Below, piece after piece: positions 8,074 through 14,180 of a DNA stretch of 25,745 nucleotides. The stretch's first letter is position 1. Each line of letters begins with the position of its first letter. The notes beneath the pieces were generated by a model. The model saw only the letters and a list, made by a program, of their open reading frames with translations, searched no databases and was not told the DNA's origin. The translations under genes and the position numbers were made by a program. Origin of the DNA: a virus; the IMG/VR virus record IMGVR_UViG_3300042868_004924, positions 1 through 25,745 of that record; one strand, written 5' to 3'.

Positions 8074-8159
8074 GTTGTCCACAGTCTGTGGATAAGCCTT
8101 AGATTTGCCTCATTTTTGAGCATTCACCTATGAAGCCTTGTGGATAACTTTGTGAACAA
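8046..8159. other. Cluster of DnaA boxes
   Basis: Perfect TTATCCACA at 8046-8054 on the plus strand. Perfect TTATCCACA on the minus strand at 8087-8095 and at 8139-8147 (read as TGTGGATAA). One-mismatch TTGTCCACA at 8075-8083. A weaker TGTGAACAA at 8151-8159. Three perfect 9-mers in about 100 bases are far above chance at this base composition. Host DnaA binds such boxes at oriC and at several plasmid and phage origins, and can also act as a transcription regulator. Confidence 0.75.
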
Positions 8160-8162
8160 CTC

Positions 8163-8268
8163 GCTAGAAGCTCCGATCTATTTTTCTGAAGGGCAAGGTA
8201 CCTTCCACCACCTTGCGTCGATCCTGGACCGTTCTAGTGCGTTCTAGCGGCCTGTACATTCATACAGG
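8163..8268. repeat. Operator-like repeats: CGTTCTAG tandem and CCTGTA inverted repeat
   Basis: CGTTCTAG occurs at 8230-8237 and 8240-8247, ten bases apart, so both copies face the same side of the helix. A related CTTCTAGC lies on the minus strand at 8163-8170. Right after the tandem pair is a perfect inverted repeat, CCTGTA (8251-8256) and TACAGG (8263-8268), with a six-base spacer. This arrangement upstream of the rightward operon looks like a repressor or initiator binding array; the binding protein is not identified. Confidence 0.5.
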
Positions 8269-8311
8269 TATAGCCCTTGGCTTTACTTGGTCATATGTCC
8301 CTGCTACTCAC

Positions 8312-8455
8312 GCGTGCGGACGCACGCATTCGTTGGTCAGAGCACCCGGCTCTGATCTGCTAGCCCTATCGACTCGCTCGGGTATTGCACGAGCACCCGT
8401 TTGCACACACAATCGGGGCTCCCCGGTCGGGGACGCGCAGCACGGTGCTGCGACG
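8312..8455. repeat. Row of short perfect hairpins before the SprT gene
   Basis: Perfect stems follow one another: GCGTGCG/CGCACGC around GA (8312-8327), TCAGAGC/GCTCTGA around five bases (8337-8355), GCTCG/CGAGC, TCCCC/GGGGA and GCAGCAC/GTGCTGC around one base (ending near 8455). None is followed by a T-run, so they are not terminators. They could structure the 5' leader of the rightward mRNA or serve as protein sites in a replication region. Confidence 0.45.
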
Positions 8456-8471
8456 GACAGGAGGTTTTGAG

Positions 8472-9053
8472 ATGACCCGCGAAGATTGGTTGATGACTCT
8501 GATCGAAGAGGTTCGCCCCCTCTTCCCGGCCCACACTGGGCAGACCCTCCCGCAGCGCATCCGCGTCGCCTGCGGCTTCCCCAGCAGCGCCCGCCGCTCG
8601 GGCGCCATCGGCGAGTGCTGGGCCGACGCCTCCAGCGCCGACGGGACGGTCGAGATCCTCATCTCGCCGGTCCTGGACGATGTCACCACGGTGGCCGCAA
8701 CCCTGGTGCATGAGCTTTGCCATGCCCTGCCGGGTTCGATGAACCATAGCAAGACCTTTGCGACCCACGCCGCCAACATGGGTCTGGCCCCCGGCGCCAA
8801 AGGCTGGAAGGGCACCGGCCCAGGCCCCGGCTTCGATTCCCGCTATGGCGAGATCCTCGCCAGCCTGGGCGCCTACCCTCACGCTCAGTTGATTATGTCT
8901 GCCAAGCCCACGCAGACCACCAGGATGCTGAAGGCGGTCTGCCCCGCTTGCGGCTACACCGTCAGGCTCACCAAGAAGTGGGCAGACCTTGGCCTGCCCT
9001 TGTGCCACCAGGACGGCGAGCAATTCGTCCTTCAGACGACAACAGAGGAGTGA
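8472..9053 (+). CDS. SprT-like zinc metalloprotease
   Basis: 193 residues from the ATG behind a strong SD (CAGGAGG). The catalytic motif is HELCH (80-84) with a likely third zinc ligand in GSMNHSKTF (His 92). The C-terminal part holds a zinc ribbon-like CPACGY (Cys 157, Cys 160) and a later LCHQDGEQF (Cys 178). HExxH followed by a C-terminal zinc ribbon is the SprT/Spartan plan; family members digest proteins crosslinked to DNA. An upstream in-frame start at 8385 lacks an SD and would begin with a non-conserved stretch. It is the first gene of the SprT/AAA+/VWA set and ends four bases before the ATPase gene. The substrate is unknown. Confidence 0.8.
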   Translation: MTREDWLMTLIEEVRPLFPAHTGQTLPQRIRVACGFPSSARRSGAIGECWADASSADGTVEILISPVLDDVTTVAATLVHELCHALPGSMNHSKTFATHAANMGLAPGAKGWKGTGPGPGFDSRYGEILASLGAYPHAQLIMSAKPTQTTRMLKAVCPACGYTVRLTKKWADLGLPLCHQDGEQFVLQTTTEE

Positions 9054-9057
9054 CCCA

Positions 9058-10569
9058 ATGAACACCAGAGTCCTTCAGACCCTTCTCGCCCTGCCCGGGG
9101 CACAACTCGCCCGGGCCGCGAACATCGTCTGCGGTCCCGCCGAGCGCACCAAGGTCGAGGCCGCGCAGGCCCTGGCGACCGAGGTTTCACGTGGAACAGT
9201 CACGGTGGACCAAGTGCGGCAGGCTGCATCGAGCACGCCCCTCCAGCCGCCCGCCGTGCCCGTCACCCTGGGCATGCCGCAGCCCGCCTTCCAGCCGCCC
9301 CCCCGCGTTGCCCCACCCTCTCCCCCGCCCCAGGCCGATCCCAGGATCGAGGCCACCGCTCAGGTCGCCGCCCGGACCGAGGCGGAGGTGCTCAGTCTTG
9401 CCACAGAGGTCCGGACGATCAAGGGGAATCTGGTCGGCGTCGCCCAGGCAGTGGCCCAGGCCAAGGTGCTGGCCGAGGCATCAGACCGCGCCTCGGCCAG
9501 CATCATGGCCGGGATCAAGACCGAGATCGAGGCACTGCGCGATGCTGGCCCCGCGATCAATGCGGAGATCGCCGCCCAGGTCAGGACGGCACTCGCCCCA
9601 CTGCTCGCCCAGGCCACGCCGGAGACGGCCCCGGCCATCGTCGCTGCCACTGCGGGCCCCATCGGTCGTAAGTCATGCCTAGACGCTTTCGGCATCGACC
9701 TGCGCGACGCCCAGGGTGGCCCGGTGATGGTTGACCTCTGGGATGACCCCGAGGCCGAGGCAGTGGACCCCGCCTACATCTGGACCGAGTCCCTCCTGCG
9801 GCGCCTGATCCTGGGCACTGAGTCCAATGTCTGGCTGGGTGGCCCCAAGGGGACGGGCAAGTCCGAGGCTTTGAGGCAGTTCGCCGCCCGCACCGGGCGC
9901 AAGTTCACCCGCATCAACTTCCGCAAGTATTCGACGCAGGAGGACTACATCGGGGCGACCGGCCTGGACGCAGGACAGACCAGCTTCCAGCCCGGCCCAT
10001 TCCTGCGGGCCTACACGCACCCTGGCTGCGTCATCCTGCTTGACGAGGTCAGCAACACCGACCCCGGCGAGCTTGCGCCGCTGAACGGCCTGCTGGAACC
10101 CCGCGCCGCCGTCACCATCGGCGGGTCAGTCTGGCGCCGCGCCCCAGGCGTGTGCATCGCTGCCGCCGACAACACGCTCGGCACGGGTGATCAGTCGGGC
10201 AGGTACGCGGGCACCCGGGGGATGAACTCCGCGCTCATGGATCGCTTCGGTCTGGTGAGCCGCATGGACTACCTGCCGCGCAGGCTGGAGACGGACGCGC
10301 TGGTGCGCCATACCGGGTGCACCCAGGCCCTCGCCGATCATGTGATGGACGCCATCCAGGTCTGCCGGTCGAAGGTTGACACTGGCGAGGTCATCGATGC
10401 GCCCAGCATCCGCAGCGCGGTGGCCTTTATCCGCGCCCTGCGCCTGATGCCAGTAGACGAAGCCTGGGCCGACACCATCGTGGCCCGCCAGCCGGTGGAA
10501 TCGCACCCGGCACTCGCAGCCGTTTACACGGCGACCATCAACACCGACACGATCAAGGGGGCAATGTGA
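9058..10569 (+). CDS. MoxR/CobS-type AAA+ ATPase
   Basis: 503 residues. The N-terminal 190 residues are a Pro-rich linker (about 60-95) and a long Ala-rich helical region of coiled-coil type. The ATPase module has a P-loop GPKGTGKS (262-269), Walker B CVILLDEVSN (Asp 329, Glu 330), LNGLLEPRAAVTIGG, a sensor-like AAADNT and an arginine-finger region MNSALMDRFG. These mark the MoxR/AAA_5 group, whose members work with VWA proteins to remodel other proteins. The next gene encodes such a partner and starts at a GTGA overlap with this stop. An AGAGGAG SD supports the start. CobS of cobaltochelatase is related, but no cobalamin genes are present, so that name would mislead. Confidence 0.88.
   Translation: MNTRVLQTLLALPGAQLARAANIVCGPAERTKVEAAQALATEVSRGTVTVDQVRQAASSTPLQPPAVPVTLGMPQPAFQPPPRVAPPSPPPQADPRIEATAQVAARTEAEVLSLATEVRTIKGNLVGVAQAVAQAKVLAEASDRASASIMAGIKTEIEALRDAGPAINAEIAAQVRTALAPLLAQATPETAPAIVAATAGPIGRKSCLDAFGIDLRDAQGGPVMVDLWDDPEAEAVDPAYIWTESLLRRLILGTESNVWLGGPKGTGKSEALRQFAARTGRKFTRINFRKYSTQEDYIGATGLDAGQTSFQPGPFLRAYTHPGCVILLDEVSNTDPGELAPLNGLLEPRAAVTIGGSVWRRAPGVCIAAADNTLGTGDQSGRYAGTRGMNSALMDRFGLVSRMDYLPRRLETDALVRHTGCTQALADHVMDAIQVCRSKVDTGEVIDAPSIRSAVAFIRALRLMPVDEAWADTIVARQPVESHPALAAVYTATINTDTIKGAM
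9183..9198. other. parS-like ParB binding site inside the ATPase gene
   Basis: The 16-mer GGTTTCACGTGGAACA matches the bacterial chromosomal parS consensus TGTTNCACGTGNAACA at every fixed position except the first (G for T). It encodes EVSRGT within the ATPase N-terminal region. Chromosomal parS sites usually lie inside genes near oriC. A match this close is not expected by chance in 25 kb. It may let host ParB bind the phage genome; no phage parA or parB lies in this window. Confidence 0.6.
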
Positions 10570-12110
10570 TCGACGCCATCAAGACCCTGCTCGGGCGCCC
10601 GAGCATCCTGGGCTATCAGGCTCGCCACGGCCTGGAGACGTTCGCCCACGTCGCCTGCTCGGCCCTGGGCCTGCCACCCGTCCGGGTGCAGTGGGAGGCC
10701 GGGACCATGACTGCGGCAATCAACCGGCACGGGGATCTGATCCTGAGCGACATCCCCGACGATGCCCAAGTAGCCCGGAGGCAGTTCGCCCGCTGGGTCG
10801 GGTTCGTGGTGCACGAACTCCTGCACCGGCGCTATACCGACTTCGGCGCCCATGACGGGCGGCAGTACGTGGACGCGCTGCATAACGCCATCGAGGACGC
10901 ATGGATCGAGTCCCAGGCTATCAAGTCCGGCCTGCTCGGCAACATCCGGGGAGTGCTGGCAGAACTTGTGGACGGGATGACCACTGATGCCCTAGGACAG
11001 GTGACCGACTGGTCCGACCCAAGACAGTACCCCTACAGCCTCGCAGTGTTTACACGGTCACATGCCAGCATCAAGGCCCCGGTGCCTGGGACCCTGCTCC
11101 CCATCTGGCAGGAAGCCGCTCGCCGGGTCACCCAGGCGCAGAGCAGCACCGATACCCTCGCCATTGCCCGCTGGGTGTTCGATCACCTGCGCCTCCCGCC
11201 GCACAAGCAACAGCAGCAGCAACAGCAGCAACAGCAGCAGAGGGGCGACGGGCAGGGCGACGGTCAAGGGGACGGGCAGGGGGACGGCCAGGAAGTCCCC
11301 CAGGCGCCCGATGCTGGGTCTGCCAAGGTGCCTACTCCTGGGCAGGACGCGGCTGACGTTGAACCCGGCATGGAGGGTGGAGGCGGCGCCTCATTCGGTC
11401 CCACTGGAGTGCTGCCCCGCGCCGGATTGAACAGCAGTGCCCGGTGGACCGACACGGCACCCGTACCCGGGTCGCTGCGGTTTCAGATGCGCCGCCTGTT
11501 GGAGGCCAGCGCGACGGACGACATGGAGTCGCACCGACTGTCGGGCAACCTGGACACTCGCCGCCTCGCCGCCTCGGCCTGGACCGGGCGAGTCTTTGCC
11601 CGCCGCAGTGAGGAGGCTGGTATTGACGCTGCGGTGATCGTCCTGGTCGATATGTCGGGGTCGATGGCAGGCCCGCGAGCCATGGTCGCGGTGCCTGCCG
11701 CAATGGCTCTGCTCGAAACTGTCGAGTCCGCCCAGGCGCAGAGCATGGGGGTGGCATTCGGGGACATGGTCGGACCCTTCAAGTCCTGGACCGAGACGGT
11801 GCGCCGCATCGCCCCCCAGGCGCCCCGCCTCGCCATCGACGGCGGGACGAACGATGCTTTCTCCATCCGTTGGTGCCACGATCAACTGCTGCGCCACCCG
11901 GCGCCCAGGAAGGTGCTGATCGTTTTGACTGACGGAGTGGGAGATATGCGCGAGGCCCGCGCCCAGATCAAGGCCGGCACCCGGCTCGGCATCCGGACCA
12001 TTGGCATCGGCATCCAGGCTGACGTTCAGCAGGTGTATGGGCAGGGGTCGCCCAATGTCATGGCCCTGCCCGACCTTGCCAAGGTGGCTTTCCGGAGCGT
12101 GACCCGATGA
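10566..12110 (+). CDS. Metallopeptidase-like/VWA partner protein (CobT/DUF2201-like)
   Basis: 514 residues from a GTG that overlaps the ATPase stop (GTGA). The N-terminal domain has HELLH (83-87) in FVVHELLHRRYTDFG, then LHNAIEDAWIE, like the metallopeptidase-like domain of DUF2201/CobT proteins. A low-complexity linker follows: eleven Gln, then four GDGQ units, then Pro/Gly-rich sequence. The C-terminal VWA domain carries the metal-binding MIDAS motif DMSGS (362-366), a DGGTND loop and VLTDGVGD. MoxR-type ATPases act through such VWA partners, and operon order and overlap fit a fixed complex. Whether HELLH is proteolytic here is unknown. Confidence 0.85.
   Translation: MIDAIKTLLGRPSILGYQARHGLETFAHVACSALGLPPVRVQWEAGTMTAAINRHGDLILSDIPDDAQVARRQFARWVGFVVHELLHRRYTDFGAHDGRQYVDALHNAIEDAWIESQAIKSGLLGNIRGVLAELVDGMTTDALGQVTDWSDPRQYPYSLAVFTRSHASIKAPVPGTLLPIWQEAARRVTQAQSSTDTLAIARWVFDHLRLPPHKQQQQQQQQQQQRGDGQGDGQGDGQGDGQEVPQAPDAGSAKVPTPGQDAADVEPGMEGGGGASFGPTGVLPRAGLNSSARWTDTAPVPGSLRFQMRRLLEASATDDMESHRLSGNLDTRRLAASAWTGRVFARRSEEAGIDAAVIVLVDMSGSMAGPRAMVAVPAAMALLETVESAQAQSMGVAFGDMVGPFKSWTETVRRIAPQAPRLAIDGGTNDAFSIRWCHDQLLRHPAPRKVLIVLTDGVGDMREARAQIKAGTRLGIRTIGIGIQADVQQVYGQGSPNVMALPDLAKVAFRSVTR
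11208..11291 (+). repeat. CAG/CAA tract and GDGQ-coding repeats in the VWA linker
   Basis: Eleven consecutive Gln codons (CAG and CAA mixed, 11208-11240) are followed by four 12-base units that code for GDGQ. Mixed Gln codons show the tract is not a pure slippage product. It encodes a flexible hydrophilic hinge between the HELLH domain and the VWA domain and is a likely site of length variation between relatives. Confidence 0.75.
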
Positions 12111-12178
12111 ACACTGACCGGGCCATGCTGGCCCTTTTCATCCTGGCCCTGCTGCTCGTGGCAGCAGGCATCATCTGA
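12107..12178 (+). CDS. 23-residue single-span membrane peptide
   Basis: The ATG overlaps the VWA stop as ATGA. The peptide begins MNTDRA and continues with a purely hydrophobic stretch (LALFILALLLVAAGII) up to its stop, long enough to cross the membrane once. A GGAG lies ten bases upstream, so translation by coupling is likely. Its position in the operon suggests that it could attach or signal the AAA+/VWA machine to the membrane, or act as a small membrane-active peptide. No family is recognised, and at 23 residues a chance frame cannot be excluded. Confidence 0.5.
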   Translation: MNTDRAMLALFILALLLVAAGII

Positions 12179-12195
12179 GACACGGAGGACTGAAG

Positions 12196-12540
12196 ATGTT
12201 CACGACCGACCTGTACGTGCGCCTGACGCACCACTTCGCCCCGGGATGGTCCGACCTGGACGACGACCGGCACGTAGGCGCGGCCCGCCTCACCCCGTGG
12301 CGGCTGGCCCGACCGCCTCAAGACTACGACGATGGTGGCGTTTACACGTCCACCGCTACCGTCCGCACCCAGGACCGCCGCGCCGCCCGCGCCATCGAGC
12401 AAGCCCTGGCCGATACCCTGGGGGGGTCGCGGTGCAGGCATGAGCATGACTGCTGCGGCTGCTCCTATCGCCGGGTGGAGGCGAGGAGGGTCGGCAAGCA
12501 TCGATACGCGGTGCGGATGAGTGTCACGTTCAATTACTGA
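12196..12540 (+). CDS. Hypothetical protein, Cys/His-containing
   Basis: 114 residues behind a good SD (GGAGG, nine bases before the ATG). It starts MFTTDLYVRLTHHFAPGW and carries a compact cluster CRHEHDCCGC at about residues 82-91 that could bind zinc, followed by a basic C-terminus. No family is recognised. It follows the membrane peptide by 17 bases in the same rightward operon. The codon GTT-TAC at 12340 is part of a TGTAAAC motif copy. Confidence 0.65.
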   Translation: MFTTDLYVRLTHHFAPGWSDLDDDRHVGAARLTPWRLARPPQDYDDGGVYTSTATVRTQDRRAARAIEQALADTLGGSRCRHEHDCCGCSYRRVEARRVGKHRYAVRMSVTFNY

Positions 12541-12561
12541 TCTTCAACAGGAGATGTAAAC

Positions 12562-13143
12562 ATGGAAACACGTTACGAGATCGCCAAGCAGCAGAGGGTT
12601 GCCGTCCGCGCCGCCATCCGGGCATTGAACCTGCCCGGGGTCACGGTGGAGGAGAGCGACTGCGGCTACATCCGAGTGGAGTCGCATGGGAAGTTGGCGC
12701 TGCTGCCTATGTCCTATGGGCATCAGGATGAGTTCACTCTCAGGGCTGACCACTACCGCGCCCGCCCCGGGCAGTACCCGCTGCGCGAAGGACAGTACAA
12801 CCTGCCGGGGATCCTGCGGACAGTCCGAACCCTTGTGGAGCAGGCCCACGGTCGCAATCAAGCCTCCGCTGCGAGCCTTCAGCGCGAGGAGGCGTATGAG
12901 CGCAACCTTGCCGCCTCCACCGCGTTGCTGTACGCGACTGCGTCGGCGTTGGGTTGGACCGTAAACACGTTCCTGGGCGAGCCTCAGGTCTACATCAAAG
13001 GGCTCAGGATCACTGGATCAAAAGCCTATGCAGACCGATTGCGTGTTTTCTGGTTGGGTGAAGTGATTGCCCATGCAAAGCCTGAGACCGTGCCCGCCTT
13101 CCTGGCAGCGCTGGATACCTTCCGCAAGATCAATGAGATGTAA
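12562..13143 (+). CDS. Hypothetical protein
   Basis: 193 residues. An AGGAG SD lies eight bases before the ATG, and the intervening bases contain TGTAAAC. The N-terminal half has TRYEIAKQQRVAVRAAIRAL and a GYIRVESHGKLALLPMSYGHQ segment; the C-terminal half is helical and Ala-rich (AASTALLYATASALGW). No catalytic motif, signal or membrane segment is seen. It ends three bases before the next start, so the pair is probably co-translated. Function unknown. Confidence 0.68.
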   Translation: METRYEIAKQQRVAVRAAIRALNLPGVTVEESDCGYIRVESHGKLALLPMSYGHQDEFTLRADHYRARPGQYPLREGQYNLPGILRTVRTLVEQAHGRNQASAASLQREEAYERNLAASTALLYATASALGWTVNTFLGEPQVYIKGLRITGSKAYADRLRVFWLGEVIAHAKPETVPAFLAALDTFRKINEM

Positions 13144-13145
13144 AC

Positions 13146-13499
13146 ATGAAGATCAAGACAGACAACCTCACCGACCACGCCCTGGACTGGGCGGTGGCGA
13201 AGTGCGAAGGATTCACCGACGAGGTGGAGAGGTCTGGTTGGGCGTGGCACCCGTCCTTGTACAACCCGTCTACCTCCTGGCAGGAGGGCGGGCCGATCAT
13301 CGAGCGCGAGGAGATTGGCATCCGGCGCAACGCGCCCTGCTCTACCGGCAGGGAGTGGGAGGCATCCGGCAGCATCACTGCCAAGGGCGCGGGTTATCGA
13401 TGGGGCTACGGTCCCACGCCGCTGATAGCAGCGATGCGCTGCTACGTCGCAAGCAAACTAGGGGAAGAGGTTGAGATCCCCGACGAACTCATTGTGTAA
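13146..13499 (+). CDS. DUF2591 (NinX-like) phage protein
   Basis: 117 residues. The opening MKIKTDNLTDHALDWAVAKCEG and the middle YNPSTSWQEGGPIIEREEIGI are the signature of DUF2591, a small family found in many phages (annotated NinX in some) with no known activity; the C-terminus YGPTPLIAAMRCYVASKLGEEVEIP also fits. Length is normal. Its ATG follows the preceding stop by two bases, and its own stop TAA is part of a GTAAAC hexamer just before the SD of the next gene. Confidence 0.85.
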   Translation: MKIKTDNLTDHALDWAVAKCEGFTDEVERSGWAWHPSLYNPSTSWQEGGPIIEREEIGIRRNAPCSTGREWEASGSITAKGAGYRWGYGPTPLIAAMRCYVASKLGEEVEIPDELIV

Positions 13500-13511
13500 A
13501 CAGGAGAGAGA

Positions 13512-13892
13512 ATGAACACGCACAAGCTCGCCATTGGGATCATCCGCGAGGTTGCACTCGGGAAACGGGAGGCATGGGACGTCCTCTGCCTTGTCGCAGA
13601 GCATGAGCCCGACTCACTGTGCCGTGCCATAGGGGTTTCGATCCCCTCTGGATTTGCCCGTGCTGGGTCTGGCACCCATGCCAAGTGGGTGGACGATGTA
13701 ATCGCGGCCATGCTATTGAACAGGGTCGAAGCAATCAAGATCATCCGCACCAACCGAGGTCTCGGCTTGAAGGAAGCCAAGGATGTCTTTGACAAGGCGA
13801 TGGAGCAGCAAAGGATGGGGATGGATGCTTCCCTGATCAGGGAAACGATTGCCGCCTGGAATGCCCCGAATCCCAATGACATTCCCTTCTGA
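13512..13892 (+). CDS. L7/L12 C-terminal-like protein with SSB-type tail
   Basis: 126 residues, SD AGGAG. Residues about 75-95 (EAIKIIRTNRGLGLKEAKDVFDKAME) match the core of the ribosomal bL12 C-terminal domain (K.IRE.TGLGLKEAKDLV), the part that contacts translation factors. The N-terminal bL12 dimer domain is absent, so this is not a replacement ribosomal protein. The final residues NDIPF match the last four residues of the SSB C-terminal tip, DIPF, which docks many repair proteins. Both features in one small protein are unusual. It overlaps the next gene by one base (TGATG). Confidence 0.72.
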   Translation: MNTHKLAIGIIREVALGKREAWDVLCLVAEHEPDSLCRAIGVSIPSGFARAGSGTHAKWVDDVIAAMLLNRVEAIKIIRTNRGLGLKEAKDVFDKAMEQQRMGMDASLIRETIAAWNAPNPNDIPF

Positions 13893-14128
13893 TGATCAAG
13901 ACCATCACCCACCATGCCCCGCAGTTCCTAAAGGACACGTGGAGGCACCATGAAGTTTCCCTGGCTCTTGTGCCGACGATTGACCATGTGCTGGCCGGCG
14001 AGCTATTCATACAGTGGCAGGGCAAAGCCTACGGGCTATATAGGCTGACCCAAGACCGGGCGCCTCGGTTCATCGGCCTATACAGGGACATCATGGGAGC
14101 CCTGTTTAAAGCAGAGCAGCTGGACTGA
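13892..14128 (+). CDS. Hypothetical protein
   Basis: 78 residues, last gene of the rightward SprT-ATPase-VWA operon. Its ATG shares one base with the preceding stop. The sequence has ALVPTIDHVLAGELFIQWQGKAYGLY and a C-terminal RDIMGALFKAEQLD, suggesting a small mixed alpha/beta fold. No family, signal or membrane segment is recognised. A strong symmetric terminator follows 24 bases later. Confidence 0.65.
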   Translation: MIKTITHHAPQFLKDTWRHHEVSLALVPTIDHVLAGELFIQWQGKAYGLYRLTQDRAPRFIGLYRDIMGALFKAEQLD

Positions 14129-14152
14129 AATCCAGCATTTCAATCCGAGAAA

Positions 14153-14180
14153 AACGGGGCCTAGGCCCCGTTGTCTTTTG
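14153..14180. terminator. Bidirectional rho-independent terminator between convergent operons
   Basis: Perfect inverted repeat AACGGGGC/GCCCCGTT around CTAG (14153-14172), with a T-rich tract to the right (TTGTCTTTTG) and an A-rich tract (GAGAAAA) to the left. The hairpin can therefore stop transcription from both sides. It sits exactly between the stop of the rightward operon (14128) and the stop of the leftward primase-helicase gene (14181). Confidence 0.88.

Larger units (their letters stand above)
8017..8471. other. 455-bp non-coding hub: candidate replication origin and divergent control region
   Basis: No convincing gene. From left to right it holds the leftward promoter for terS, at least four DnaA-box-like 9-mers, an A/T-rich stretch around 8100-8130, a CTTCTAGC/CGTTCTAG repeat family, a CCTGTA-N6-TACAGG inverted repeat, and a run of hairpins up to the SD of the SprT gene. 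DnaA boxes beside an A/T-rich stretch, with transcription leaving in both directions, is the usual architecture of a theta origin. It is a candidate only: no initiator gene lies beside it and no skew was computed. Confidence 0.55.

Noticed and set aside
8337-9065. 242-codon minus-strand frame over the SprT gene
   Set aside because: The plus strand encodes HELCH and CPACGY with a strong SD; the minus frame shows no motif and is a shadow.
11208-11240. Microsatellite as assembly or slippage artefact
   Set aside because: Gln codons are mixed CAG and CAA and frame is kept; a genuine linker is the simpler reading.
9058-12110. Naming the ATPase/VWA pair CobS/CobT of cobaltochelatase
   Set aside because: Only fold-level similarity exists. 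There is no CobN or other cobalamin gene, and a SprT-like protease gene precedes the pair.
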